A DNA stretch of 64,000 nt from the NCBI GenBank assembly GCA_964435595.1, contig CAYSZV010000008.1, positions 1 through 64,000 on the forward strand, given 5' to 3'. Source of the stretch: Izemoplasma sp964435595. Lineage in GTDB: Bacteria > Bacillota_I > Bacilli_A > Izemoplasmatales > Izemoplasmataceae. The position numbers and the translations under genes were made by a program. The notes under the pieces were generated by a model. It was not told where the DNA came from. It made no database searches and saw only the letters and a list, made by a program, of their open reading frames with translations. Below, one piece after another: positions 24,083 through 33,756 of this stretch (position 1 is the first letter of the stretch; each line of letters opens with the position of its first letter).

Positions 24083-26080
24083 TTATTTGATTCCTTTTTG
24101 TTTTGGTGTTAATTCAGGTGAATTAGCGCGAACAGCTTCTCTCATATCTTTTACTTTTTTGTATTGTTTCTTATCTTTTGCTTTTTGATATAAGAAGCTA
24201 TCAATAGCTTTCGCAGCTCTATGTCCATCTGCTACACCACTAATTAAATCTGGTCCGCGGAAGATATCTCCACCAACGAATAGCCATGGTGCATTTTCCA
24301 ATTGTCCATCTTCGTTTGCTTTGATTTTTCCTCGTGTAATCTCGATTTTATCTTGTAAACTTTCTGGAAGATAATCATAATCTGGACTTTGCCCGATTGC
24401 GATATATACTTGCTTACCGGCAATGATTTGTTCACAATCATTATCAAATTCCGGATTAAATCTACCAGAATCATCAAAAACACATAAACATTTCCATAAA
24501 CGTAGCCCAGAAACTTTTCCATTCTTTTGCATTACTTCTTGAGGACCATTTCCACAGAAGAATTCTACTCCTTCTTCTGATCCTTCTACTAATTCTTCCA
24601 TACTGGCTGGAAGTGCATCTTCATTTTCTAACGATGTTAGTTTTACGTCTGATTTCCCATATTTCAACATTTGTAATCTAGTTGCACTTCTAGCAACATC
24701 AAACGCAACATCTCCACCACCAATAACAACTACACTATCTTTGATATTGATATCTTCTAGTTTTAAGTTTCCTCTTTCAAATTCTCTTACTTGTGGTAAG
24801 AAGTCCATTGCACCAATTACGTCTTCATGGTCTGCACCAGGAATATTCAATGCACGTGGCTTAAAGAATCCAGTTCCTAAAAATACACTATCAAAATCTT
24901 GTTCTAATTGTTCCATAGTAATGTCTTTACCAACTCTTGTATTGGTATGAATTTTCACACCGATTGATTCAATAAAATTAATATCTTTATCTATCGCTGT
25001 ATCAGGAAGTCTATAGGCAGGAATACCATATCGCATTACCCCACCAGCTTGCGGCATTTCTTCAAACACCTCTACTTTATAGCCCATAGCACCTAAGTAG
25101 TATGCAGCACCAAGACCAGCAGGTCCAGCTCCAACTACAGCTACTTTGGCATCAATCACTTCACTAACAGGCTCATTGATAATTGTTTTATACAAGTCTT
25201 CTGGAGCGCTATCAATAATATAACGTTTTAGCCAACGAATCGCAATTGCTTCCCCTTTGACTGCAATCGCACAAGCTGTCTCACAATTATGAGTACAAAC
25301 GCGTCCGCAAACTCCAGGTAATGGATTCGTTTCATAAATTTGTTTTAATCCAGATTCTATATCATTGTCCCAAATCGAATGAATGTATTCAGGGATATGC
25401 ATTTGTACTGGACAGCTTGATGTACAGACACCACATTCAACACAGCGTGCTGCTTCTAGCTGAGCAAACTCTTGACTATATCCTTTGATTACTTCAATAA
25501 ATGATCCTTTACGTTCTTCAGGAGCTTGATGTTCCATTTCAATGCGTTCTAAATCCAATAAATTTGATACTTCATCTTTTTGCCATCCAGCTTCAACTTC
25601 TTCTCCTTCCCACGTTTTACGTGGTAAGAAATAGAATAAATCAGGATCATCATTAGCATAAATGTATTCTTTGCTCATATTCAATGAGTCTGTCGTACAT
25701 GTATCAACACATAAGGCACAGAAACAACAACGTCCATAATCAATCGCAGGTCTTTGTTGTAATTGCCCTGCTTTTTCAGGAACATCAGAACGTTCTACCA
25801 TATTGATTGCCTTCGTAGGACAAATATCTTCACATGTTCCACATCCAATACATTTTTCCCAATCATTGGTATGGAATCCACGTGTACGATCAGGGGCAGT
25901 TCTTGGATTTGAATCTAAATTTTTCTTGCTTTTTAAGATGGTGTCACTTCGTAAATGTGCGGCATTTTTCTTTGTAAATATGTTCGTCATGTCGTGAGTT
26001 ACAGGTTTTTTAAATAGATATTTCCAATTTCGAATTGGATTGAAGACACTTACTCTTCTATATTTTTTATTTTCATTCAT
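24083..26080 (-). CDS. Fused ferredoxin-like/GltD-NfnB-type NAD(P)H oxidoreductase of the Mbx-like complex
   Basis: The 665-residue protein joins two modules. Residues 70-135 are a NuoI/MbxN-like 2[4Fe-4S] ferredoxin (C77-C80-C83-C87 and C118-C121-C124-C128). Residues 190-650 are the GltD/NfnB flavoprotein: an N-terminal cluster domain (C213, C216, C219, C223; C258, C262, C266, C270), an FAD motif VAVVGAGPAGLGAAYYLG at 313-330, an NAD(P) motif VVVIGGGDVAFDVARSATR, and the C-terminal FAD contact WLFVGGDIFRGPDLISGVADG. It occupies the place of the separate MbxN/NuoI gene at the end of the operon and abuts mbxL. It likely moves electrons between ferredoxin and NAD(P)H through the membrane complex. 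No glutamate synthase large subunit is nearby, so a GltD role is unlikely. Confidence 0.85.
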   Translation of the reverse strand: MNENKKYRRVSVFNPIRNWKYLFKKPVTHDMTNIFTKKNAAHLRSDTILKSKKNLDSNPRTAPDRTRGFHTNDWEKCIGCGTCEDICPTKAINMVERSDVPEKAGQLQQRPAIDYGRCCFCALCVDTCTTDSLNMSKEYIYANDDPDLFYFLPRKTWEGEEVEAGWQKDEVSNLLDLERIEMEHQAPEERKGSFIEVIKGYSQEFAQLEAARCVECGVCTSSCPVQMHIPEYIHSIWDNDIESGLKQIYETNPLPGVCGRVCTHNCETACAIAVKGEAIAIRWLKRYIIDSAPEDLYKTIINEPVSEVIDAKVAVVGAGPAGLGAAYYLGAMGYKVEVFEEMPQAGGVMRYGIPAYRLPDTAIDKDINFIESIGVKIHTNTRVGKDITMEQLEQDFDSVFLGTGFFKPRALNIPGADHEDVIGAMDFLPQVREFERGNLKLEDINIKDSVVVIGGGDVAFDVARSATRLQMLKYGKSDVKLTSLENEDALPASMEELVEGSEEGVEFFCGNGPQEVMQKNGKVSGLRLWKCLCVFDDSGRFNPEFDNDCEQIIAGKQVYIAIGQSPDYDYLPESLQDKIEITRGKIKANEDGQLENAPWLFVGGDIFRGPDLISGVADGHRAAKAIDSFLYQKAKDKKQYKKVKDMREAVRANSPELTPKQKGIK

Positions 26081-27189
26081 TATCTATCAATCTCCGGACT
26101 ACAAACTCCCATGGTATCAACCCATAACGCTGCATCATCTAATCTTGTACCTGGTAAATATTTTTCAATACCCAACAGACCTTGAGGATAACTTGCTCCC
26201 CTAACACCAACACGGTAAGGGTGAGTTCCACCATTACTTACCATATAATACCCAAATTCACCACGACTTGATTCTACTGTTGAATATACGTGTCCTTTAT
26301 TGACTTTCCATCTCATTGATTGTCCATGTTCATTGACTGGAACACGCACTTCACCTTCCGGTATTTTTGCCAAACATTGACGAATAATACCGATTGACTG
26401 CACTACTTCTTTCAGTTTAATATCAACACGACAACGAGCATCAGAATAATCTGAAACAGGCACTTCAAACTCTACTTGATCGTATCTAGCATATGGCATT
26501 ACTTTTCGAATGTCATATGGTTTATTAACAGCACTTCTCATTCCAACACCGGTAACACCCAATTCCCACACAACCTCTTCAGGTAGCATAATAGTGTCTT
26601 TAATACGTTTTACCATCGTTGGGTTTTCAATTCCTAAATCTCTTAATTCAAAATATCTACTTTCTAAATCATCTAAGAAGGCATGGATATCTTTTTCGAT
26701 TCCTTTTGGTAAATCTTTTCGTACACCACCAGGAACAATATATTGGTGATAAATACGGTGACCAGTTATTTTTTCAAAGATATCTAATATACTATTTCTA
26801 TCCGCATGACAATGATACATTAATGTATAATTTCCTGTTGGACTACCAAGTCCTCCATATGCCATTAAATGAATACTGATTCTAGCCAATTCTAATATAA
26901 TCATTCGAATCCAATGGGCACGTTCAGGTACAATAAGTCCCTGTAATTTTTCAACACACATTGCAAACGCCATCTCATTGATATCCGGCTCAACAACACA
27001 TACACGAGGAATCAAAGAAATATTTTGAACATAACTTTTACGTTCCATTCCTTTTTCAAAGCCACGATGTAACATTCCTGGAAGTAAAAATGATTTTTTG
27101 ATGATGTCACCATCAACATACATATGCACAGAAGCATTTCCATGCATCCCTGGATGCTGAGGTCCTAAAAACAATTTCATCTGTTTCAT
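26080..27189 (-). CDS. mbxL: Mbx/NuoD-like 49-kDa large subunit without a full [NiFe] site
   Basis: This matches the family shared by NuoD and the large subunit of group 4 membrane hydrogenases (LFLGPQHPGMHGN, GMLHRGFEK, TGNYTLMYHCHADRN, SRGEFGYYMVSNGG). Hydrogenases have two CxxC motifs. Here the N-terminal site reads PRVCVVEPD (Cys64, Glu67) and the C-terminal site reads GVCSPEIDR (Cys363), so each retains only one cysteine and a [NiFe] cluster is not expected. This agrees with Mbx-type rather than Mbh-type complexes. The length of 369 residues fits. It overlaps mbxK by one base upstream. Confidence 0.88.
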   Translation of the reverse strand: MKQMKLFLGPQHPGMHGNASVHMYVDGDIIKKSFLLPGMLHRGFEKGMERKSYVQNISLIPRVCVVEPDINEMAFAMCVEKLQGLIVPERAHWIRMIILELARISIHLMAYGGLGSPTGNYTLMYHCHADRNSILDIFEKITGHRIYHQYIVPGGVRKDLPKGIEKDIHAFLDDLESRYFELRDLGIENPTMVKRIKDTIMLPEEVVWELGVTGVGMRSAVNKPYDIRKVMPYARYDQVEFEVPVSDYSDARCRVDIKLKEVVQSIGIIRQCLAKIPEGEVRVPVNEHGQSMRWKVNKGHVYSTVESSRGEFGYYMVSNGGTHPYRVGVRGASYPQGLLGIEKYLPGTRLDDAALWVDTMGVCSPEIDR

Positions 27190-27773
27190 TATTTTTTACC
27201 TCCTTTTACTGCATCAATACGAATTTTACGATTTTCCCTTTTTTCTTGTTGTGATTCCCCTTTTACAAGTACGTGAGTCTCACTGTATTCTCTTACAGGG
27301 AATTTCTTATCACTATATGCTTGTGGATCAAAATCTTTACGTAACGGAGGCATATCGTCCCATTCTTCTAAAATTAATTGTTTATCATAATCCGGATTTC
27401 CAGGGAATTTGATTCCAAAGAATTCACATGCTTCTCGCTCATAATACTTACACCCTTCATAGATTGGCATAATTGTACTCATCACTGGATTATCTCGATT
27501 TAATCTAGTTCTCACTTGAACATAAACTGGCTTATCCCAATTAAACACGATATAAACCAATTCAAACTGATTCTCATCAATCCAATCCACTGCACTTAAA
27601 TATGATAATTGAATCCATCCTTTGCTCTTTAAGATTGATAGTAGTCCATGAACATCATTTTTTTCTACTTCAAATGCTACTTGATACTGATCTACTACTT
27701 CTGTCTTATTTACGTTAAACGTACCTTCTACTAGGGCAATAACGTCTTGTACATTATTATTCGTGGTATTCAT
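27189..27773 (-). CDS. mbxK: Mbx/NuoC-like 30-kDa subunit
   Basis: The protein belongs to the NuoC family that shapes the junction between the peripheral and membrane arms. The family signature is CKYYEREACEFFGIKFPGNPDYDKQLILEEWDDMPPLRKDF, close to the ERExxDxFGI..GHPDLRRIL motif of complex I. The N-terminal half has the usual alpha/beta fold. It overlaps mbxJ by 17 bases upstream and mbxL by one base, consistent with tight translational coupling. No cofactor is expected. Confidence 0.88.
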   Translation of the reverse strand: MNTTNNNVQDVIALVEGTFNVNKTEVVDQYQVAFEVEKNDVHGLLSILKSKGWIQLSYLSAVDWIDENQFELVYIVFNWDKPVYVQVRTRLNRDNPVMSTIMPIYEGCKYYEREACEFFGIKFPGNPDYDKQLILEEWDDMPPLRKDFDPQAYSDKKFPVREYSETHVLVKGESQQEKRENRKIRIDAVKGGKK

Positions 27774-28335
27774 CTTTAACTCGTACCTCCCCTAGACTGT
27801 CAATTTGGTTTTGTCTATACCATTCATAATTATCATGATATCTTTTCCAACCATCTGCAGTTTTATTCTTAATTTTTTCCATTAAATCAATAAACCCATT
27901 CATTACTGCTTCCGTATTCGGCATACATCCAGCAACATAACTATCAACTGGAATATATTGATCTAATTGATTGATTACAGCATGTGAATCATGGTAGATT
28001 CCACCATTGATTGTACAGCTACCAAATCCAACAACATATTTCGGCTCACTCATTTGCTCATATGTATAAATCAATCTACGTAATGTTTTCAATGATAAAT
28101 ATCCAGTTACCAGTAATACATCTGCTTGTCTAGGTGTTGCCATTGGCCCCATACCCAAACGTTCCATATCATACGCTGATGTCATTGCCGGTGGTAATTC
28201 GATTGCACAACAACCTGTACAATACATCAACATCCATAAAGAATTTCTTCTGAAGAAATCTCCAATTTCCCACCATTTACGATCAATTGCAGCTTTATCT
28301 AAATTAGATACAGGAGAAAATTTAGTTGATTTCAT
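27757..28335 (-). CDS. mbxJ: Mbx/NuoB-like 20-kDa [4Fe-4S] subunit
   Basis: This subunit carries the last iron-sulfur cluster (N2-type) facing the large subunit. The cysteines are seen at 39, 42, 43 (YCTGCCAIE), 107 (GSCTING) and 137 (AGCMPNTE). The CxxC plus two later Cys is the hydrogenase-type arrangement, and the adjacent CC recalls complex I. It is peripheral on the cytoplasmic side, with 192 residues. It starts immediately after mbxM. Confidence 0.92.
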   Translation of the reverse strand: MKSTKFSPVSNLDKAAIDRKWWEIGDFFRRNSLWMLMYCTGCCAIELPPAMTSAYDMERLGMGPMATPRQADVLLVTGYLSLKTLRRLIYTYEQMSEPKYVVGFGSCTINGGIYHDSHAVINQLDQYIPVDSYVAGCMPNTEAVMNGFIDLMEKIKNKTADGWKRYHDNYEWYRQNQIDSLGEVRVKDEYHE

Positions 28336-29235
28336 TTAAATCACCCACCCTAAATATAACGCAATTATTGCTTGAACAACTGCTAATGGCAAAATCCATT
28401 TATAGAAAAAGATTACCACTTGATCAATTTTGAATCGACCAAACACATTACTAGTTAGATTTAGTATTGCGTATACTACAAAATATTTCACTAAGAAGAC
28501 CAAGATATTTTCAGCTCCACCTAAGAATAAATGAACAAATAATCCGACTTCTATAAATACACTAATTTCATGTAAGATAAATAACATACCTAATTGTTTC
28601 CCACCATATTCAACCATTGGTCCAGATGCCAACTCAGCAGGAGCAATGTATGTTTCAAATGGTTTTTTACCGAGCATTCCAAGCAATGATACAACACCAA
28701 CAAAGAATCCGATTGGAAGCATAATTGCAAACCATGAATTATCTTGTTGGAATAGGGCGATTTCACTCAAGCTACTAGTACCTGATAATTTAATAATTGT
28801 TAATACGATTACCATAAATGGTACTTCATAGGCTACCATTGTTGTTAATGCTCTCATAACACCTATACTAGCAAGTGGATTCCCACTACCACTAGCGCTC
28901 ATTGCCATACCTAACATACCAACTGCAATTAAGTAGACAAAGATAAAGAAATTATCGAACCCAGGGAATGCAATAATGTTATTGCTGACTGGCATAAACA
29001 TTGCAGTTCCAATGATTCCACCCAATGCCATAATGACACCAAAGTCAAAGATCCATCCATGACTAACACTTCTTTTACTTAATAATTTAAATATATCTAT
29101 AAATTCTTGATACCATTTTGGTCCATATCGTTTTTGTACTCTAGCAACAATTTTTCGGTTAATTCCACCCAAAGCTGTTTGCCATACAAACCCACCAAAT
29201 GCAACCGCGATACCTAATAAAATCATTCCAATCAT
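28336..29235 (-). CDS. mbxM: Mbx/NuoH-like membrane subunit
   Basis: The 299-residue integral membrane protein has about eight helices and the family segments IVARVQKRYGPKWYQEFIDIFKLLSKRSV (cytoplasmic loop) and ELASGPMVEYGGKQLGMLFILHEISVFIEVGLF. It anchors the electron-transfer module to the ion-pumping antiporter modules and carries part of the coupling axis. It overlaps mbxH' by four bases. Confidence 0.92.
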   Translation of the reverse strand: MIGMILLGIAVAFGGFVWQTALGGINRKIVARVQKRYGPKWYQEFIDIFKLLSKRSVSHGWIFDFGVIMALGGIIGTAMFMPVSNNIIAFPGFDNFFIFVYLIAVGMLGMAMSASGSGNPLASIGVMRALTTMVAYEVPFMVIVLTIIKLSGTSSLSEIALFQQDNSWFAIMLPIGFFVGVVSLLGMLGKKPFETYIAPAELASGPMVEYGGKQLGMLFILHEISVFIEVGLFVHLFLGGAENILVFLVKYFVVYAILNLTSNVFGRFKIDQVVIFFYKWILPLAVVQAIIALYLGWVI

Positions 29236-31067
29236 ACGATTTCACCCCACAGTAATGCAATTATAACAATCATGATAAAGAACACCGTTATTTCTGGCTT
29301 ATTGGCAAAGAAGAAATATTTCACAAACATACCAAACTCTTTGACTTTATTCGCCAGTGTTTCATAAAACTTCTTCATCATTGTTGTATATTTTTCATAT
29401 AATCTCTCGAATGGAGCATAAAAATCAACAGTATAATGTAATAGATTTTCTGTATATACAAAGTTTCCAGCTGTATACGTATCCATCAATCCAACTTTTT
29501 TTGATTTCTTTAATGCAATAAAAATCAAGAATGCGATAAACACACCAATACCAAACACTGCAGCGATTAATCCTGCATCAAGATTCCCATTATTACCTTC
29601 AATAATGAAATTTCCATATGAAATAGCAGTATGTCCAAGTTCTGTTACAACTCCACTAATAATATCCAATATTACTTTTGGATGCACACCAGTATAGACA
29701 TTCAATGCACTTAAGAGTAACATTGGAATCAACATTACAATTGGTGCTTCTTTTGTATGGTCCCTATGTTCTGGTAATTCTTGTCCTAAGAACAATGCAG
29801 CAAGAGGTCTAAATACATATAAGAATGATCCAATACTACCAAAGAATGTTGCGATTCCGATAAAGATTAATCCATTGTCGATAACACTTTGGAAAATCAT
29901 CCACTTACTAATAAATCCACCCATCGGAGGAATACCAGCCATACTAATTATAGCAATCAAATACACCATATAAGTAATTGGCATTTTGTGAATCAATCCA
30001 CCCAATTCACTTATTTTTGTTGTACCTGTTACTCTATGTACCGCCCCAATTGCCAAGAATGCAGCTGTTGATGCTATCGCATGTGCTAACACATGATACA
30101 GACCACCAGTTATACTCATACTATTCATCATTGCGAATGCAACTAAGATATATCCGCCATTACTCATTGATGAATATGCAAGTAATTTCTTTGCATCGTC
30201 TTGTCTAATTGCCATCAATGTACCAACAACAATCGTAATTGATCCTAGAATTGCAATAAAGTAATTCGCATAAGGCATATTGATATATCCATTAATACTG
30301 AACATTGCACTAGAACTTCCCAACTTCACTAGTCCTAAAACAGCAACAAATGCTCCTAGTTTTTCCAATCCACCACTAAAAACTGCAGTCACTGGATCTG
30401 GTGCATTCTTCAATACTTTAGGAAGCCAATAATGAAGTGGAAATGCTCCTAGTTTTGCAAATGCTGCAATTCCTAATAAGAAGAACACTGTAATATTATA
30501 TCCACTACTCATTGTAGCCATAGATTCAATATTCCAACTTCCTGTCACCAAATGAATCAACAAGACAGCTATCAATAAACTAAAACTACCAAATGCCGAA
30601 AATCCAAAGTACCATACAGGTGCTTTTTTACTTCTTCCCATAGGAATCATGAACAAACTAGTCCATACAACAAATTCAAAGAAGAAAAATAGATACAACA
30701 TATTATTTGTAAAGAATACTCCAACCGCTCCCGCTAAGGCAAATAAATACAGCATTGAATATGCTCCATTGTACTTGATCTTATCGATATAAAACGGATT
30801 AAAGAAACTCACCATACTAAATACAAATGTAACGATTACTGCAAAGAATAATCCCAATTCTGTAACATTAAATGATGTAAACGTAAGATAATTCACTGTA
30901 TCATCTAAGGTTCCAGTCACATATCCGAAATACCCTAGAAATACAAAACTCAAGAAACTAGCAACAATTACAACAATACTACCATACGTTGCATTAAATT
31001 TCGCAACACCATAAGCAAGTATCCCACTAAACACTAGCATCAACATAATTAGTTCAACATTAGCCAT
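29232..31067 (-). CDS. mbxH': MrpD/NuoL-like antiporter subunit with C-terminal extension
   Basis: This is the second of two antiporter-like pump modules. ATG 31067 is chosen because GGAGGTATCTATA lies directly before it; the longer upstream frame lies inside the preceding gene. About 14 helices make the proton/sodium antiporter core, with the conserved Glu in FFFEFVVWTSLFMIPMG and the lysine/histidine segments AKLGAFPLHYWLPKVLKNAPDPVTAVFSGG and QDDAKKLLAYSSMSNGGYI. After about residue 500 an extra part with an amphipathic stretch (YAPFERLYEKYTTMMKKFYETLANKVKEFG) and a final helix resembles the lateral arm of NuoL. Its 611 residues are clearly longer than the preceding MrpD-like subunit. Confidence 0.92.
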   Translation of the reverse strand: MANVELIMLMLVFSGILAYGVAKFNATYGSIVVIVASFLSFVFLGYFGYVTGTLDDTVNYLTFTSFNVTELGLFFAVIVTFVFSMVSFFNPFYIDKIKYNGAYSMLYLFALAGAVGVFFTNNMLYLFFFFEFVVWTSLFMIPMGRSKKAPVWYFGFSAFGSFSLLIAVLLIHLVTGSWNIESMATMSSGYNITVFFLLGIAAFAKLGAFPLHYWLPKVLKNAPDPVTAVFSGGLEKLGAFVAVLGLVKLGSSSAMFSINGYINMPYANYFIAILGSITIVVGTLMAIRQDDAKKLLAYSSMSNGGYILVAFAMMNSMSITGGLYHVLAHAIASTAAFLAIGAVHRVTGTTKISELGGLIHKMPITYMVYLIAIISMAGIPPMGGFISKWMIFQSVIDNGLIFIGIATFFGSIGSFLYVFRPLAALFLGQELPEHRDHTKEAPIVMLIPMLLLSALNVYTGVHPKVILDIISGVVTELGHTAISYGNFIIEGNNGNLDAGLIAAVFGIGVFIAFLIFIALKKSKKVGLMDTYTAGNFVYTENLLHYTVDFYAPFERLYEKYTTMMKKFYETLANKVKEFGMFVKYFFFANKPEITVFFIMIVIIALLWGEIV

Positions 31068-32427
31068 TATAGATACCTCCAATCTCTGTTGCCAAATCAA
31101 GTAAATCTCCTGATACAATCCCGAAGAATACAAGACCGATTGCTACTATTACAACAACGTACTTCAATGTGATATCAAACGATACGCTTTTCACTTCGCC
31201 CTCTGGATACCATAGTTTAATTAATAATTTAATGAAGTATACTCCTTCTATTACACTAGAAATCAATATAACGATTGGTAATAACATTTCACCATTATCA
31301 AATAATGTAGAAAGTATTTGCAACTTCACAACAAACCCAAAGAATAACGGAAGACCAAGCACACTAAGTATAGAAGCAGTTACTCCAACACCAATTACTT
31401 TATTCTCACCAAAGATTCCTTTGAGTTCATTCACTTCATCACTACCAACTTGTTCTGATACTGTTGTAAAGACAATAAATAAAACCAATTTTGTTATTGC
31501 ATTTGCTCCAACGATTAAGACTCCCAGTCCAGGAAGCCCCATAAAGAATACTGCTATCGCAATACCTGCTTGCGCAATAGAACTAAACAATAATATTTCT
31601 CTAACTTTTGTTGATGCATATGCCATCGCTTCACCAGCAATAATACTGAATAAAACTACTACAAGTACGATCATTCCAAGTGTATCACTAAATACAAATA
31701 CACCATTTAATAGACGTCCTACTGTAAGTGTGATTGCTGCTGCAAATACACTCGCAATCATTGTTCCACTTAATGTGTTTGCATTCCCTAAGACGCTTTT
31801 TGCCCAAGAGTTAAATGGTAATAATTTTGCTTCTACAGATAAGCCAATAAACATTAATAAGAATGGGAAACTAACCGCCACTGCACTTGCACCACTATCA
31901 ATAATACGTTCATGCATATCTGCCATATTTAATGTTCCAAACATACTGTATAAAATGATTAATCCCAATAAGTACAAAACACTACCAACCGTACCTGCTA
32001 CCAAATAGTTAAAGGTACTCAATGGTTTCTTATTGGTTGTTGTAATTAAATAAGCACTAATCCCAACAATTTCAATAAATACAAACAGGTTAAACAAATC
32101 GCCAGTTAGTAATAGTCCATTTAATCCAGCCAATGCCACCAATAAGATTGAAGACATCTTTTTGTAATTTGCAATTGTTAACGCCACTACAATAAAAAAC
32201 AAGGTATTGACAATAAACAGCCCAGTAATACTGTATTGATTAACAATTAAATTAATACCATAAGGTGCAGTAAAGCCACCAATTTCAATAATACCTACTT
32301 CTAAGAAATAGATTGAAACGATATTAAATAAAGATACTGCTACTAATAAATAAGGGGCATATTTCTTTGAAAGAATACTTAAGAATGCCACCAATAACGG
32401 TATAACAATCAATAATACTGCATTCAT
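31060..32427 (-). CDS. mbxH: MrpD/NuoN-like antiporter subunit
   Basis: The 455-residue polytopic protein is a proton-conducting antiporter module. The conserved Glu is in LLTGDLFNLFVFIEIVGISAYLI, and EAKLLPFNSWAKSVLGNANTLSGTMIASVFAAAITL carries the key lysine and helix break. Gene order (after MrpC, before the longer D') follows the archaeal mbx operon. It overlaps the next gene by 8 bases. Confidence 0.92.
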   Translation of the reverse strand: MNAVLLIVIPLLVAFLSILSKKYAPYLLVAVSLFNIVSIYFLEVGIIEIGGFTAPYGINLIVNQYSITGLFIVNTLFFIVVALTIANYKKMSSILLVALAGLNGLLLTGDLFNLFVFIEIVGISAYLITTTNKKPLSTFNYLVAGTVGSVLYLLGLIILYSMFGTLNMADMHERIIDSGASAVAVSFPFLLMFIGLSVEAKLLPFNSWAKSVLGNANTLSGTMIASVFAAAITLTVGRLLNGVFVFSDTLGMIVLVVVLFSIIAGEAMAYASTKVREILLFSSIAQAGIAIAVFFMGLPGLGVLIVGANAITKLVLFIVFTTVSEQVGSDEVNELKGIFGENKVIGVGVTASILSVLGLPLFFGFVVKLQILSTLFDNGEMLLPIVILISSVIEGVYFIKLLIKLWYPEGEVKSVSFDITLKYVVVIVAIGLVFFGIVSGDLLDLATEIGGIYNG

Positions 32428-32759
32428 TATTGTTCCCCCATTTCATCAATATTATATGTACCATATTGTTGATACATTTTTTTTGCTAAACTCAATCCCA
32501 ACGCTGTTGTCCCAACACCAATTACAATTGCTGTCAATACAAGAGCTTGCGGGAGTGGATCAACATAAATTGCTGCATCAGCTGTTGTTGAAGTTAAAAT
32601 TGGTGCAATCCCACCTCTTACAAATCCAACACTGATAATGAACACATTCAAACCAATTTCCAATATATTCAAACTAATAATTATCTTAATCACATTTCTA
32701 TTAGTTAAGATTCCATAAAGACCTAACATCATCATAAATATAGCTGCGTATTGTAACAT
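32427..32759 (-). CDS. mbxG: MrpC/NuoK-like subunit
   Basis: The 110-residue, three-helix protein has the NuoK/MrpC pattern (GLYGILTNRNVIKIIISLNILEIGLNVFIISVGF, then DPLPQALVLTAIVIGVGTTALGLSLAKKMY). It contributes conserved Glu residues to the ion path next to the D modules. It overlaps both neighbours by one base. Confidence 0.93.
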   Translation of the reverse strand: MLQYAAIFMMMLGLYGILTNRNVIKIIISLNILEIGLNVFIISVGFVRGGIAPILTSTTADAAIYVDPLPQALVLTAIVIGVGTTALGLSLAKKMYQQYGTYNIDEMGEQ

Positions 32760-33508
32760 TATGAAACCTCCTCTTCTGTTAAGAAGTTATCAATAATCCC
32801 ACTGATTTCACTACCAACTTTAAGTCCGATTAAAACATATACAATCGGTATAATACCTGCGCTGAATAATGCACCAACAGTACCATTATCTAAGAAGTTA
32901 ACCAAGAAGTAATCCGCTACAAATAGCCCAATCAGACCAATTACAACATATAAACTACCTGCTACACTTTCTAACATTTTAAATCCTTTGATCTTTGCTC
33001 TAAAGTTATTATCAGCAAGATATAAAAGTAAAATACTAGAAGCAATCATTGTTCCTCCAGGGAACCCTCCACCAGGAGTCAAATGACCATGAATTGAAAC
33101 ATACACACCAGTCATTAAGATGATTCCAAATAAAGCTCTACTTCCAACACTCAACATGAAATTTGGATGAAAATCCAATTCCATACGTTTTTGCTTCGTT
33201 GCACCTAATAGCAATGCAACACCAAGACTACTTACGAATAAAACAGTGATTTCACCTAAGGTATCAAAACTACGATAATCAGCAACAATTGCTGTAACCA
33301 TATTCGCAGGTCCACCTTCTGTTACTTCTGTCAGACCAAATATAACATCTTGGGCATTTCCTAACACGCTTCGATTCAAGAAACTATTTGAGATTCGTTC
33401 TGTGATATCTACATCTCCAAAACGTGGAAACAATTCATTGGCATTCAGTGATAAGATAATCATTACACCAAGTCCAATTGATAAAGCGAATGCTAAAAAT
33501 TTCTTCAT
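32759..33508 (-). CDS. mbxF: MrpB-like membrane subunit
   Basis: The 249-residue protein combines an N-terminal anchored segment, a helix (EITVLFVSSLGVALLLGAT), and a C-terminal MrpB core with the typical GHLTPGGGFPGGTMIASSILLLYLA. It corresponds to the MbxE/F-type (MnhB) subunit of the antiporter. It overlaps the DUF4040 gene by four bases. Confidence 0.9.
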   Translation of the reverse strand: MKKFLAFALSIGLGVMIILSLNANELFPRFGDVDITERISNSFLNRSVLGNAQDVIFGLTEVTEGGPANMVTAIVADYRSFDTLGEITVLFVSSLGVALLLGATKQKRMELDFHPNFMLSVGSRALFGIILMTGVYVSIHGHLTPGGGFPGGTMIASSILLLYLADNNFRAKIKGFKMLESVAGSLYVVIGLIGLFVADYFLVNFLDNGTVGALFSAGIIPIVYVLIGLKVGSEISGIIDNFLTEEEVS

Positions 33509-33756
33509 TCTTTTGCACCTACTTTCTTTTTACCCAACAAAGTAAATACAAACAAACTCGTTACAAGTCCACTTCCAATTACCGCTTCGGTTACGGCTAC
33601 ATCAGGAGCTTGCATCAATACAAATGCGATTACACTTAACATACTTAGTAAAGATAGAAACATAACCGATTTAATCATTACCTTTCCATTTACTGCCAAA
33701 AATGCAAGACCTACTAAAAACACTGAAATTACAATCTCAATAATATCAATCAACAT
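33505..33756 (-). CDS. mbxD: DUF4040/MbxD-like small membrane subunit
   Basis: The 83-residue protein has three predicted helices. VMIKSVMFLSLLSMLSVIAFVLMQAPDVAVTEAVIGSGLVTSLFVFTL is the hallmark of the DUF4040 segment found at the C terminus of MrpA and as a separate subunit in Mbh/Mbx complexes. There is no full MrpA here, which distinguishes this operon from an ordinary Mrp antiporter. It overlaps mbxC by 11 bases. Confidence 0.9.
   Translation of the reverse strand: MLIDIIEIVISVFLVGLAFLAVNGKVMIKSVMFLSLLSMLSVIAFVLMQAPDVAVTEAVIGSGLVTSLFVFTLLGKKKVGAKE

Noticed and set aside
24083..26080. Glutamate synthase small subunit (gltD)
   Set aside because: There is no large subunit nearby; the extra N-terminal 2[4Fe-4S] module and the operon position point to the Mbx-like complex.
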